In this document: piece after piece, positions 51,888-61,082 of the stretch
Numbering within the stretch: position 1 is the first letter of the stretch
Layout: each line of letters starts with the position of its first letter
NCBI GenBank assembly: GCA_947493255.1
Contig: CANLQK010000001.1
Span: 372,001-436,000, forward strand
Direction: 5' to 3'
Source of the DNA: an uncultured Paracoccaceae bacterium
Lineage (GTDB): Bacteria > Pseudomonadota > Alphaproteobacteria > Rhodobacterales > Rhodobacteraceae
DNA length: 64,000 nt
The notes under the pieces: model-generated
The model's database searches: none
Seen by the model: only the letters and a program-made list of their open reading frames with translations
Told to the model about the DNA's origin: nothing
Made by a program: the position numbers and the translations under genes

Positions 51888-53300
51888 ATGAAACCTGTGA
51901 TTTATTGGGTTCGGCGGGATTTTAGGCTGAACGACAACTACGCCCTGAGGGCGGCCTGTGACAGTGGGCGGCCTGTCGTTGCGGTCTTTATTTGTGATGA
52001 GGTTGTCGAAGGGCATGGAGCCGCGCCAAAGTATCGGCTTGGCGCGGGGGTTTCGTGTTTCGCATCAGCGTTAGAGGCGCGCGGATCGCGCCTGATTTTG
52101 CGTCGTGGCGCTGCGTTACAGGTGTTGCAGGGATTGATTGGCGAAATCGGGGCGGAGGCTGTGTATTGGAACCGGCTATATGACCCTGTTTCGAAGGCAC
52201 GTGACGCAGAGGTGAAGTCGGTATTGAAAGCGTCGGGCGTTGAGGCGCGCTCGTTCACGGGGCATTTGTTGTTTGAGCCGTGGACGGTCGAGACCAAGAC
52301 AGGCGGGTTTTACAAAGTCTTTACGCCCATGTGGAAGATGGTGCGCGGGCGTGATGTGGCGCAACCGCTTGCCGCTCCGTCAACAATTCCTGCCCCTGCG
52401 GGCTGGCCAACCAGTGAGGCACTGGAAGACTGGCGCCTTGGAGATCAGATGAAACGGGGGCGGGCTGTGCTGGCGAACCACGTTCGTGTGGGCGAGGACG
52501 CCGCGCGTGACCGGTTGGAGCAATTTATATCGGACCCCGTCGATGCCTACGACAGCAACCGCGATTTGCCGGCGATTGATGGAACGTCGCGTTTGTCAGA
52601 AAACCTGACGTATGGTGAAATTAGCCCTGCGACGTGCTGGCATGCGGGATGGCAGGCCATTCATCAAGGAAAGAAGGGCGCTGAGACGTTTTGCAAGGAG
52701 CTGGTGTGGCGCGAGTTTGCCTACCATCTGGCGCACCACACCCCGCATATCACGACCGGAAACTGGAAAGAGGGATGGGATGCCTTTCCTTGGAACGAGG
52801 ATGAAGACACCCCAGAGGTTTTAGCGTGGAAACAAGGGCGCACAGGGATCCCATTTGTGGATGCCGCGATGCGCGAGATGTATGTGACGGGCACGATGCA
52901 CAACCGTGGACGGATGATTGTGGCATCTTATTTGACCAAGCATTTGATGAGTCATTGGAAGATCGGGTTGAAGTGGTTTGAAGATTGCCTGACCGATTGG
53001 GACCCTGCGAGCAATGCGATGGGGTGGCAATGGTCGGCGGGGTCAGGGCCTGATGCCACGCCGTATTTCCGCGTATTTAACCCCGTTTCGCAATTAGAGA
53101 AATTTGACCGAGGCGGAGACTACAGCAAACGGTGGATCGCCGAGGGGTATGGATCGCCGACGGAAACGGCATTGTCATATTTCGATGCGGTTCCAAAGGC
53201 TTGGGGGCTGTCACCGCAAGATGCTTATCCAACAGCGATTGTTGACCCCAGTGCGGGGCGAAAACGCGCGTTGGAGGCCTATGAAGGCAGAGTGTTCTAG
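51888..53300 (+). CDS. phrB: Deoxyribodipyrimidine photolyase
   Basis: A 470-residue light-driven DNA repair enzyme. The N-terminal antenna-binding alpha/beta domain begins VIYWVRRDFRLNDNYALRAA. The FAD-binding helical domain includes ELVWREFAYHLAHHTPH, GIPFVDAAMREMYVTGTMHN, RMIVASYLTKHLM and DWDPASNAMGWQWSAGSGPD, which carry the Trp residues of the electron-transfer chain. Class I CPD photolyase is most likely. ATG has AGAGGGG upstream. UV repair near an integrative element has no special meaning; it and cfa are consecutive but spaced by about 120 bases. Confidence 0.93.
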   Translation: MKPVIYWVRRDFRLNDNYALRAACDSGRPVVAVFICDEVVEGHGAAPKYRLGAGVSCFASALEARGSRLILRRGAALQVLQGLIGEIGAEAVYWNRLYDPVSKARDAEVKSVLKASGVEARSFTGHLLFEPWTVETKTGGFYKVFTPMWKMVRGRDVAQPLAAPSTIPAPAGWPTSEALEDWRLGDQMKRGRAVLANHVRVGEDAARDRLEQFISDPVDAYDSNRDLPAIDGTSRLSENLTYGEISPATCWHAGWQAIHQGKKGAETFCKELVWREFAYHLAHHTPHITTGNWKEGWDAFPWNEDEDTPEVLAWKQGRTGIPFVDAAMREMYVTGTMHNRGRMIVASYLTKHLMSHWKIGLKWFEDCLTDWDPASNAMGWQWSAGSGPDATPYFRVFNPVSQLEKFDRGGDYSKRWIAEGYGSPTETALSYFDAVPKAWGLSPQDAYPTAIVDPSAGRKRALEAYEGRVF

Positions 53301-53422
53301 GGCCGGTCTGCGATGCAGGTCGGTAGGGTGGTGACAGGTTTTTTCGAATTCGTTAATATTTTGATAATCTGAACGGTCTGCACAGCCGTATAAGAACAAT
53401 ATTAAATCAACGACTTGGAAGA

Positions 53423-54640
53423 ATGATGATCCACACAACCACAGACGGGCAACCCAATTTACCGCGCTATTTCGCCCAAGTTTTCGATATGGTGAAAAAA
53501 CTGCCGCGTGGGCGGGTTGATTTCGTTTTGCCGGATGGGCGGGTGTTTCGGGCCGATGCGCCAGAAGCTGGGTATGTGGCTGTTTTGGAGGTGCACAACG
53601 TTGATGTGTTTGCGCGTTTGGTGCGGGAGGGGGACCTTGGGTTTTCCGAAGCTTACCTAGACGGCTGGTGGTCTAGCCCTGACTTGATGGCGTTCATGGA
53701 TTTGGTCAGCGATGATGCCGAGTCCGTTTATGACGGATTTCCTGGGCAGACCTTGGTGCGGGCTTACGAGAAAATGCGGTTTTGGTTGCAGAGCAATTCA
53801 AAGCGCCAAGCACGCAAGAACATCAGTTACCACTATGATCTTGGGAACGAATTTTACGGCCTTTGGTTGGATGATACGATGACCTATTCATCGGCCAAGT
53901 ACATTTCGGGTCAGGAGGACCTCGAGAAAGCACAAACGCAAAAGTACGCGTCTATGGTTGATGAAATGGGCGTTAAGGCGGGTGATCATGTGCTTGAAAT
54001 TGGCTGTGGTTGGGGCGGCTTTGCCGAATACGCCGCCAAAGAACGTGGGCTGAAGGTTACGGGTCTTACAATCAGCGAAGAACAGTTCAAGTTTGCCGTG
54101 GATCGCATTGAAAAGGCTGGTCTTTCCGACCTTGTTGAGTTTAAGTTGCAAGATTACCGAGATGAGCAAGGCACCTATGACGGGATCGCAAGTATCGAAA
54201 TGTTCGAGGCCGTTGGCGAAAAATATTGGCCGGTCTATTTTGATACAGTCCGCGAACGGCTGAAACCAGGTGCGCGCGGTACGTTCCAGATTATTCTTGT
54301 TCAAGACGAACGTTGGGACGTTTACAAACGCGGCGTGGATTTCATCCAGAAATACATTTTCCCAGGTGGGATGTTGCCAGCCCCGACGATTTTGCGTGAG
54401 CAGATCCGCAATGCCGGTTTGGAGGTTACGCAATCTGTGGAATTTGGGGACAGTTACAGCGAAACGCTGCGGCGCTGGTATGAAACCTTCAACGAAAAAT
54501 GGGATGACATCGCCGAGATGGGGTTTGATGATCGGTTCCGTAGAATGTGGAACTTTTATCTCACCTCTTGCGCGGGGGCCTTCCGTGGGGGTATTTGCGA
54601 CGTAACGCAGATAACGGTGACCCGTCCAAATCAGCCATAA
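53423..54640 (+). CDS. cfa: Cyclopropane-fatty-acyl-phospholipid synthase family protein
   Basis: A 405-residue S-adenosylmethionine-dependent enzyme that methylates the double bond of membrane phospholipid acyl chains to a cyclopropane ring. After an N-terminal lipid-recognition region, NISYHYDLGNEFYGLWLDDT, the SAM motif HVLEIGCGWGGFAEYAA and the active-site region MFEAVGEKYW are visible, with the C-terminal FQKY-like region RGVDFIQKYIFPGGMLP. ATG 53423 is preceded by TTGGAAGA. Membrane adaptation to stress is the usual role. No partner gene is adjacent, although trgA follows. Confidence 0.9.
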   Translation: MMIHTTTDGQPNLPRYFAQVFDMVKKLPRGRVDFVLPDGRVFRADAPEAGYVAVLEVHNVDVFARLVREGDLGFSEAYLDGWWSSPDLMAFMDLVSDDAESVYDGFPGQTLVRAYEKMRFWLQSNSKRQARKNISYHYDLGNEFYGLWLDDTMTYSSAKYISGQEDLEKAQTQKYASMVDEMGVKAGDHVLEIGCGWGGFAEYAAKERGLKVTGLTISEEQFKFAVDRIEKAGLSDLVEFKLQDYRDEQGTYDGIASIEMFEAVGEKYWPVYFDTVRERLKPGARGTFQIILVQDERWDVYKRGVDFIQKYIFPGGMLPAPTILREQIRNAGLEVTQSVEFGDSYSETLRRWYETFNEKWDDIAEMGFDDRFRRMWNFYLTSCAGAFRGGICDVTQITVTRPNQP

Positions 54641-54695
54641 AAAGGCCATAAGGCCACGGCAAAGATGGGCATCTGCTAGCTGAGGAGCAAGAGCA

Positions 54696-55136
54696 ATGCC
54701 AACATTTGGACGATTGGTAGGCGCAGTCCTGTTTGGGGCTTTGGCTTGGTACACAACGTTGTTGATTATTCCGTTGTTTCCGGAAGGGACCAATTTGGGC
54801 CTTTTCCAAGAGGTGAACACCTTTATGGGATTGTTTGCTGGCTGGAAGGTCGCCGGATCGCGCGCGGGTACAGGATACATCGCTTCGTTTAGTTATGGAT
54901 TGACCGCCTTAATCGTGATGGTTGTTATGGCGCTGTTTTTCAATTCGTTCTTTGTGATGATCGAATTTTCCCTGCGCAAACGCTATGACGGTGCAGGCGA
55001 GGCTGTGACCCATGTCTTTGAATTGTTTATCGAACATGGATTGATGATGGCTACACCAGAGATCATTACCACACTATTGGTGGGTGGTTTTGCCGCTGGC
55101 GTTGTGACCGAGTTTTTCGGACGCCGGTTTAGCTGA
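54696..55136 (+). CDS. trgA: TrgA-family membrane protein of the tellurite-resistance locus
   Basis: A 146-residue protein with three to four hydrophobic segments (LVGAVLFGALAWYTTLLII, GYIASFSYGLTALIVMVVMAL, IITTLLVGGFAAGVVTEFFG). It matches TrgA from the Rhodobacter sphaeroides tellurite-resistance region in size and in the order trgA-trgB-cysK. ATG has TGAGGAGCAAGAGC upstream. Its last base is the first base of the trgB start (TGATG), a coupled arrangement. Its biochemical function is unknown; high-level tellurite resistance in relatives requires trgAB. Confidence 0.85.
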   Translation: MPTFGRLVGAVLFGALAWYTTLLIIPLFPEGTNLGLFQEVNTFMGLFAGWKVAGSRAGTGYIASFSYGLTALIVMVVMALFFNSFFVMIEFSLRKRYDGAGEAVTHVFELFIEHGLMMATPEIITTLLVGGFAAGVVTEFFGRRFS

Positions 55137-56254
55137 TGGATTTGTTTCTGTTTGGAACGTTGCTGCATATTCCTTTGTTGGAACAGGTGAGCGGTGACGG
55201 GGATGTCGTTTCGAAAATTCGCTGGGCCGTGCGGCCGGGGTACCGTGTTAGTCGGGTAGACGGACATGTTTTTCCGATGATGCACGAAGATGCTGACGGT
55301 GTTGCCGAGGGTATAATTGTGAGCGGGTTGGACGAACACGCCTTGGCTCGGTTGGATTATTACGAAAAGGCATTTGGGTATGACCGCGTTGATTTTGCGG
55401 TGTTGGATGAAAACCAGATGGCCCGAAACGTGACGGCTTATGTCCCTGAACCGGGGCGTTGGACACCGGCAGAGCCTTGGGATCGCGAAGATTGGATCGC
55501 TAAGTTCGGCAAGCTGACGACGATTACGGCTAAAGAGGCCATGTCGGAAATTGCGACGATGCCTGCTGCGCAGATGGGGGCACAATACCCACAAATGATG
55601 GCGCGCGCCGCGTCGCGCCAGCGGGCCGAACTTGACGAAGGTACCGGTGATATGGGCCGGGGCGATGTGCATTTGGTTCAGGCGCGCAAGACATACGCGG
55701 GTTTTTTCAACGTTGAAGAGCTGGACCTGACATTCAAACGCTTTGATGGTGGGGTCAGTGATCCGGTCAACCGCGCGGTGTTTGTTGGCGTTGATTGCGC
55801 AATTGTGCTGCCATACGACCCTGTGCGTGACCGCGTGTTGGTGGTGGAACAATTCAGGCCAGGTGCGTATTTGCGCGGAGACCCGAACCCTTGGACGGTT
55901 GAGCCTATCGCAGGGCGGATTGACCCTGGTGAAGAGCCCGAGCAAGCAGCCCGCCGCGAAGCGAAAGAAGAGGCGGGCGTCGAGCTTTCCAAGTTGCATT
56001 GCGTGTCCGCTGCATACCCAAGCCCCGGAACCACAACCGAATATTTCTTCGTTTATGTTGGGATGTGCGACCTCTCTGATGACACTGCTGGGCTGGGTGG
56101 ACTCTCGTCAGAGGCCGAAGATATCCGGTCGCATGTGATGGATTGGGCTGACTTTGACGCCGCTCTGAATGCTGGTGCATTCAAACTGCTACCATTATTG
56201 GTTGCGGGGCATTGGTTGGCCCGAAATCGGGACGGATTGCGCGCATCCGCTTGA
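55136..56254 (+). CDS. trgB: TrgB-like fusion: gamma-glutamylcyclotransferase-like domain plus NUDIX hydrolase
   Basis: A 372-residue two-domain protein. Residues 1-115 resemble a gamma-glutamylcyclotransferase fold (MDLFLFGTLLHIPLLEQVSG, GLDEHALARLDYYEKAFGY). Residues about 175-350 form an ADP-ribose-pyrophosphatase-type NUDIX domain with the box GRIDPGEEPEQAARREAKEE followed by AGV. The fusion is known from TrgB of Rhodobacter sphaeroides. It overlaps trgA by one base and is followed 54 bases later by cysK. Sulfur/glutathione turnover and removal of nucleotide derivatives would fit oxyanion stress defence. Confidence 0.88.
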   Translation: MDLFLFGTLLHIPLLEQVSGDGDVVSKIRWAVRPGYRVSRVDGHVFPMMHEDADGVAEGIIVSGLDEHALARLDYYEKAFGYDRVDFAVLDENQMARNVTAYVPEPGRWTPAEPWDREDWIAKFGKLTTITAKEAMSEIATMPAAQMGAQYPQMMARAASRQRAELDEGTGDMGRGDVHLVQARKTYAGFFNVEELDLTFKRFDGGVSDPVNRAVFVGVDCAIVLPYDPVRDRVLVVEQFRPGAYLRGDPNPWTVEPIAGRIDPGEEPEQAARREAKEEAGVELSKLHCVSAAYPSPGTTTEYFFVYVGMCDLSDDTAGLGGLSSEAEDIRSHVMDWADFDAALNAGAFKLLPLLVAGHWLARNRDGLRASA

Positions 56255-56308
56255 AGCGGGGATGCAGACCTCCTACACCTGACTGTGAACTGTAGAGGCT
56301 GCTAGACT

Positions 56309-57346
56309 ATGACCATCCAAACTGATCTTTCCGAAGTGATTGGCAACACCCCGTTGATCCGCCTGAATGCAGCATCCGAGGCGACTGGGTGCGAGATTTT
56401 GGGGAAAGCCGAATTCATGAACCCAGGGCAGTCTGTCAAGGATCGTCCGGCGTTGTACATCATCAAGGACGCCATTGAAAAAGGGCTTTTGAAACCGGGT
56501 GGTACGATCGTTGAAGGGACAGCGGGGAACACCGGTATCGGGCTTGCGTTGGTTGGGTCATCGATGGGGTTCAAGACTGTTATTGTCATTCCCGAGACGC
56601 AGTCTGAAGAAAAGAAAGAGATGCTGCGTTTGGCAGGGGCTGAACTGGTTCAGGTGCCTGCAGCGCCATACCGCAATCCGAATAACTTTGTGCGCTATTC
56701 CGAACGTTTGGCCAAGGAAATGGCGCGTACAACGAACGAGGGCGTCATTTGGGCGAACCAGTTTGATAATGTCGCGAACAAGCAGGCGCACATTGAAACG
56801 ACGGGGCCAGAAATTTGGGACCAAACTGGTGGTAAAGTCGACGGGTTTATCTGTGCGGTTGGTTCTGGCGGTACGTTGGCCGGTGTGGCCGAAGCATTGC
56901 AGCCAAAGGGTGTGAAAATTGGTTTGGCAGACCCAGACGGTGCGGCCTTATATAACTATTACACCAAAGGCGAGCTGACGATGACCGAAGGTGGGTCGAT
57001 CAACGAAGGCATCGGCCAAGTACGGATCACCGAGAACTTGAAGAACCTGAAGCCGGATTTTGCATATAACATCCACGATTCCGAAGCTTTGCCCGTCGTG
57101 TTTGATTTGCTTCAAAACGAAGGGCTGTGTTTGGGCGGGTCATCTGGCGTGAACATTGCAGGCGCGATGCGCATGGCAAAGGACATGGGGCCGGGGCATA
57201 CGATTGTGACGATCTTGTGTGACTACGGCACGCGGTACCAATCCAAACTGTATAACCCTGCGTTCTTGCGCGAAAAGGGCTTGCCTGTTCCTGACTGGCT
57301 AGAGGCCGAACCACGTGCGATCCCGTCGGTGATGGAAGACGTATGA
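56309..57346 (+). CDS. cysK: Cysteine synthase A (O-acetylserine sulfhydrylase)
   Basis: A 345-residue fold-type II PLP enzyme that makes cysteine from O-acetylserine and sulfide. PLP Lys44 is in NPGQSVKDRPA, the phosphate loop is EGTAGNTGIGLALV (about 69-82), and VGSGGTLAGV appears later. In Rhodobacter the same gene next to trgAB contributes to tellurite resistance, linking sulfide/cysteine supply to oxyanion tolerance. Its stop overlaps the mechanosensitive-channel gene by four bases (ATGA). It also completes the assimilatory route encoded at 37.9-43.5 kb. Confidence 0.93.
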   Translation: MTIQTDLSEVIGNTPLIRLNAASEATGCEILGKAEFMNPGQSVKDRPALYIIKDAIEKGLLKPGGTIVEGTAGNTGIGLALVGSSMGFKTVIVIPETQSEEKKEMLRLAGAELVQVPAAPYRNPNNFVRYSERLAKEMARTTNEGVIWANQFDNVANKQAHIETTGPEIWDQTGGKVDGFICAVGSGGTLAGVAEALQPKGVKIGLADPDGAALYNYYTKGELTMTEGGSINEGIGQVRITENLKNLKPDFAYNIHDSEALPVVFDLLQNEGLCLGGSSGVNIAGAMRMAKDMGPGHTIVTILCDYGTRYQSKLYNPAFLREKGLPVPDWLEAEPRAIPSVMEDV

Positions 57347-59760
57347 TCCAACGTCTTGCGTCTCTGGTATGCCTGCTTGTTTTGTGCGCAGCGTCGCTGT
57401 CGGCTCAAGACACGGTCGAGGAAACCACGACGCAAGATGAGGCCATTGTTGACCCTGGCGTTTTAGAATTAACACCAGAACAGCAAGCTGCCGCGGAGGC
57501 ATTGCCGGCCGCATTCGTAGATCTGGAGACGTGGAACGCGTTTGCGACCCGTGCGGCTGTGGCTGTTGGGGAAGGCCGCGCGTCCAATTCGGCGCTTGCG
57601 GGGTTGCGGACGGATTTGGTGGATTGGCGTGATACCTTTTTGGACCGGCAATCTACAAACGCAGGGCGGATCGAAACCGTACGTGCGCAAATAAATGCTT
57701 TGGGTGACACGCCAGAAACCGGCAACGAAGATGCGAGGGTGACCGCGCGGCGCGCAGAACTAACGGCGCAGCTGCAAGACTTACAAGCCCCTGTAAGACT
57801 GGCCACCGAAGCCTATACCCAAGCAAATGGACTGATCAGTGAAATCGACAGTCTGGTGCGTGAACGCCAAGCAAGCAGTTTGACTGAACGCACCCAGTCG
57901 CCGTTGAACCCAAAAGGGTGGGCACAAACCTATGACGACCTCCGCGCCGCAGTGCGGTCCAACCGGATTGAAATTCAGGGGCAGATCGAAACGCCCAGCC
58001 GTTGGTCTGCCTTTATTGATCAATTGCCTGCCAGCCTTGGGTTGCTCGTGTTGGCATTGGTCTTGGTGCTGAGGGGGCGTGTTTGGTTTGAACGGGTTTC
58101 AGGGCCGGTTGCACAGAAAACCGATCGCGGGCAGGGCGTTGTGCGGTTTGTGTTGTCGTTGGGGCAAATCATCATTCCTCTGGTTGGGCTTATCGCCCTG
58201 AGCAAAGCGTTGGATTTGACGAGCTTGATGGGGCGTCGCACCGAAAGTTTGGTGGCGGCATTGCCGTTGCTTGGGTTGTTCCCGATTTTATCGCATTGGT
58301 TGGCTGGGTTGCTTTTGCCAACTGTGGAGACGGTCGAGGCCCATCCATTGGCCTTGTCCAAAGACCAGTCTAGCAAAGCTTATCGGCGGTTTATCCTGCT
58401 TGGGTATACGATGATGGCGTTCGGCGTTGTGAATGTATTTGCGACGGCAAATAGCCTTGATGCAGTGACGTCGGCTGTTTTGGTATTTCCGTTCGGTTTT
58501 GTTATGGCGTGGACGTTGTATTGGTTGGGGCACAAACTGCGCCACACGCCCGTTCCAGACCAAGAGGATGCCCCAAAGTCGTTTCGCCAAACCTTGCGCG
58601 CCATCTTGAGCCGCGGATTAATGGTGGTCGCTGTTTTGGGCGTTGTGTTTGCTGCGTTGGGTTATTCCAATGCATTTGCAGCGCTTCCGTATCCGGCGGG
58701 AATTACCCTTTATGTTTTAGGTGTTTTGTTGCTGTTGCAGCGGTTGTCTGTGGACCTGTATGCGATGTTGTCCAAGGCAGAAAATTCGGCACAGGATGCG
58801 CTGGTTCCGGTGTTGGTTGGGTTTGCCCTTATCTTATTGTCGCTTCCTGTTCTGGCCTTAATTTGGGGCGCGCAGGTGACGGACATCACTGAACTTTGGG
58901 CGCGGTTCCGCGAAGGGTTTTCCATTGGTGAAACGCAGATTTCGCCGACATCGTTTTTGTTGTTTGCTGTGATTTTTGTGGTTGGGTACACAATCACACG
59001 GTTAATGCAGGCAGCACTGCGATCCACAGTTTTGCCCCGCACCACGTTCGATATCGGCGGGCAAAACGCTGTCGTTGCTGGTGTTGGATATGTGGGGATA
59101 TTCCTTGCCGCGCTTGTGGCGATTACGACAGCAGGGATTGACCTTAGCGGTTTGGCCATTGTGGCGGGTGCTTTGTCAGTCGGGATTGGGTTTGGTTTGC
59201 AAACCATCGTCAGTAACTTTGTGTCGGGGATCATTTTGCTGATCGAACGCCCGATTAGCGAAGGCGACTGGATCGAGGTGGGTGGCCAAATGGGCTATGT
59301 GCGCGACATTTCGGTGCGATCAACCCGTATCGAAACATTTGACCGTACGGACGTGATCGTACCAAATTCCGACCTGATCAGCGGGCAGGTGACAAACTGG
59401 ACCCGTGGCAACAACGTGGGTCGCGTGATTGTGCCCGTTGGTGTGGCCTATGGAACGGATACAGATCGTGTGTCGGGTATCTTGAAAGAACTGGCCGAGG
59501 CGCACCCGATGGTTTTGATGAATCCAGCGCCGGCTGTGATTTTCCAAGGGTTTGGTGCCGACAGCCTAGATTTTGAAATTCGCGCGATATTGCGCGATGT
59601 GAACTGGGTCTTGTCCGTAAAGTCGGATCTGAACCATGCCATTGCCAAACGGTTCGTAGAAGAAGATATCGAAATTCCGTTTGCCCAACGTGACTTGTGG
59701 TTGCGAAACCCTGAAAGTCTGAACTTCAAAAGCCCCCCGAACGAGGAGCCTCAAGAATGA
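57343..59760 (+). CDS. Large MscS-family mechanosensitive channel with DUF3772 periplasmic domain
   Basis: An 805-residue inner-membrane protein. It begins with a signal peptide (LASLVCLLVLCAASLSAQ), then a coiled periplasmic region of about 170 residues with the DUF3772 pattern (EIDSLVRERQASSLTERTQSP is split by a Pro-rich end), then about ten membrane segments. The MscS core is VGIGFGLQTIVSNFVSGIIL and LIERPISEGDWIEV, followed by the beta domain (RDISVRSTRIETFDRTDVIV, VPNSDLISGQV). Such large channels protect against hypo-osmotic shock. It is coupled by four-base overlaps to cysK upstream and the editing protein downstream. Confidence 0.88.
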   Translation: MIQRLASLVCLLVLCAASLSAQDTVEETTTQDEAIVDPGVLELTPEQQAAAEALPAAFVDLETWNAFATRAAVAVGEGRASNSALAGLRTDLVDWRDTFLDRQSTNAGRIETVRAQINALGDTPETGNEDARVTARRAELTAQLQDLQAPVRLATEAYTQANGLISEIDSLVRERQASSLTERTQSPLNPKGWAQTYDDLRAAVRSNRIEIQGQIETPSRWSAFIDQLPASLGLLVLALVLVLRGRVWFERVSGPVAQKTDRGQGVVRFVLSLGQIIIPLVGLIALSKALDLTSLMGRRTESLVAALPLLGLFPILSHWLAGLLLPTVETVEAHPLALSKDQSSKAYRRFILLGYTMMAFGVVNVFATANSLDAVTSAVLVFPFGFVMAWTLYWLGHKLRHTPVPDQEDAPKSFRQTLRAILSRGLMVVAVLGVVFAALGYSNAFAALPYPAGITLYVLGVLLLLQRLSVDLYAMLSKAENSAQDALVPVLVGFALILLSLPVLALIWGAQVTDITELWARFREGFSIGETQISPTSFLLFAVIFVVGYTITRLMQAALRSTVLPRTTFDIGGQNAVVAGVGYVGIFLAALVAITTAGIDLSGLAIVAGALSVGIGFGLQTIVSNFVSGIILLIERPISEGDWIEVGGQMGYVRDISVRSTRIETFDRTDVIVPNSDLISGQVTNWTRGNNVGRVIVPVGVAYGTDTDRVSGILKELAEAHPMVLMNPAPAVIFQGFGADSLDFEIRAILRDVNWVLSVKSDLNHAIAKRFVEEDIEIPFAQRDLWLRNPESLNFKSPPNEEPQE

Positions 59761-60476
59761 CCAAACCGCTCTTCATCGAAGATGCCTATTTGCGTGATGC
59801 AACAGCCGAAGTGTTTGCCGTGACCGATGAAGGTGGCATCATTTTGAACGAAACGATCTTTTATGCCACTGGAGGCGGGCAGCCTGGTGATAGTGGGGTG
59901 CTGGAATGGCAGGGTGGCACGATTGAAATTGCGACGACAGTAAAGGGCGAGGGGGGCGCGATTGTTTTGGTGCCCGCAGAGCCAAACCCATTGCCGCCAG
60001 TGGGCGCGCACGTAACGCAGAAGTTAAACTGGGAACGCCGCCATCGGCATATGCGGGTTCACACGGCATTGCATTTGCTGTCCGTGGTCATTCCGTTGCC
60101 GGTCACTGGCGGGTCGATCAGCCCAGAGCGTGGGAGGTTGGATTTTGACATGCCAGAAGCACCCAAAGACAAGGCGATACTGGAAGACACGTTGAATAAG
60201 CTGATCGCCTGCGATTTTGCGGTAAGTACCGAATGGATTTCGGAAGCCGAGCTGGATGCAAACCCCGGGTTGGTCAAAACCATGTCCGTCGCGCCGCCCA
60301 AAGGCGCGGGGCGGGTGCGTTTGGTGCGCATCGGCGAGGGCGAGAATACAGCAGACCTTCAGCCCTGCGGTGGGACCCACGTGCGGTTTACATCCGAAAT
60401 CGGTCGCGTGCGTTTGGGTAAGGTCGAGAAAAAAGGTAAGCAGAACCGACGTGTTTATCTGCATTTGGAAAACTGA
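59757..60476 (+). CDS. AlaX-type alanyl-tRNA editing protein
   Basis: A 239-residue stand-alone editing protein related to the editing domain of alanyl-tRNA synthetase, which hydrolyses Ser- or Gly-tRNA(Ala). The zinc site has His102 and His106 (MRVHTALHLLSV) and Cys/His near 203-207 (LQPCGGTHVRFTSEIG). The N-terminal part has the YATGGGQPGDSGVL motif. Length and the GGGQPxD motif fit AlaX-M proteins. It overlaps the channel gene by four bases and the next gene by one, so cysK-channel-alaX-membrane protein form one coupled transcript. Confidence 0.88.
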   Translation: MTKPLFIEDAYLRDATAEVFAVTDEGGIILNETIFYATGGGQPGDSGVLEWQGGTIEIATTVKGEGGAIVLVPAEPNPLPPVGAHVTQKLNWERRHRHMRVHTALHLLSVVIPLPVTGGSISPERGRLDFDMPEAPKDKAILEDTLNKLIACDFAVSTEWISEAELDANPGLVKTMSVAPPKGAGRVRLVRIGEGENTADLQPCGGTHVRFTSEIGRVRLGKVEKKGKQNRRVYLHLEN

Positions 60477-60850
60477 TGTTTAAGCTGTTGATGACAATCG
60501 TTGGGCTTTTTGCGGGTCTGTTGGGTGTGGTTTTGTTGGTGATGCCACAGGTGTATTTGTCGCTTTATGTGGTGGATTATACGCCGCAAATGGACTTTGC
60601 GGCACAACGGTTTGCACCTGTGGTTATTGGCTTAGGTGCGTTGTTGTTTTCTGTACGTAATGCTGCGCCGTCCCCAATTGTCGTCGCGTTAACCGGAATT
60701 GCGGCACTGGTTTGGTTCGGCGTGGCTGGTACGGGCGTTTTTCATTACGCGACCGGTATAGCTGGGGCGAGCATCCTTGTCGCAGCCGCATCGGAGGCCG
60801 TTTTGGGCGTTATATTTGCAGTGACATTCTGGCAGATCCGCCACGTGTGA
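60476..60850 (+). CDS. Small polytopic membrane protein, unknown function
   Basis: A 124-residue protein with four hydrophobic segments (LLMTIVGLFAGLLGVVLLVM, FAPVVIGLGALLFSV, IVVALTGIAALVWFGVAGTGV, GASILVAAASEAVLGVIFAVT). Its ATG shares one base with the upstream editing gene stop (TGATG). It is the last gene before tRNA-Ser and so the last chromosomal backbone gene before the integrated element. No characterised family is recognised. Confidence 0.72.
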   Translation: MFKLLMTIVGLFAGLLGVVLLVMPQVYLSLYVVDYTPQMDFAAQRFAPVVIGLGALLFSVRNAAPSPIVVALTGIAALVWFGVAGTGVFHYATGIAGASILVAAASEAVLGVIFAVTFWQIRHV

Positions 60851-60919
60851 CGTTTGCCGAAACTTTCTTCTTTTCAGGTCTTGCAAACCCCTCCCATTAT
60901 TAGCTAAACGGCGTGTCAC

Positions 60920-61009
60920 GGACAGGTGGCCGAGTGGTCGAAGGCGCACGCCTGGAAAGTGTGTAGGCGGGAGACCGTCTCCAGGGTTCGAATCCCTGTC
61001 TGTCCGCCA
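60920..61009 (+). tRNA. tRNA-Ser (anticodon GGA)
   Basis: A 90-base class II tRNA gene with encoded CCA. The acceptor stem GGACAGG pairs with TCTGTCC; the anticodon stem CACGC/GTGTG encloses CTGGAAA, with the anticodon GGA at 60954-60956; a long variable arm GGCGGGAGACCGTC follows; and the T-arm is CAGGGTTCGAATCCCTG. It reads UCC and UCU. Its 3' end is the probable attachment site of the integrative element on the right. Confidence 0.96.
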
Positions 61010-61082
61010 TTAACATAATCACGATTGTTTTTAAATGATTTTTCAGGCCATTTGTCCAACATGATAAGAGAGTTGGAACTTT

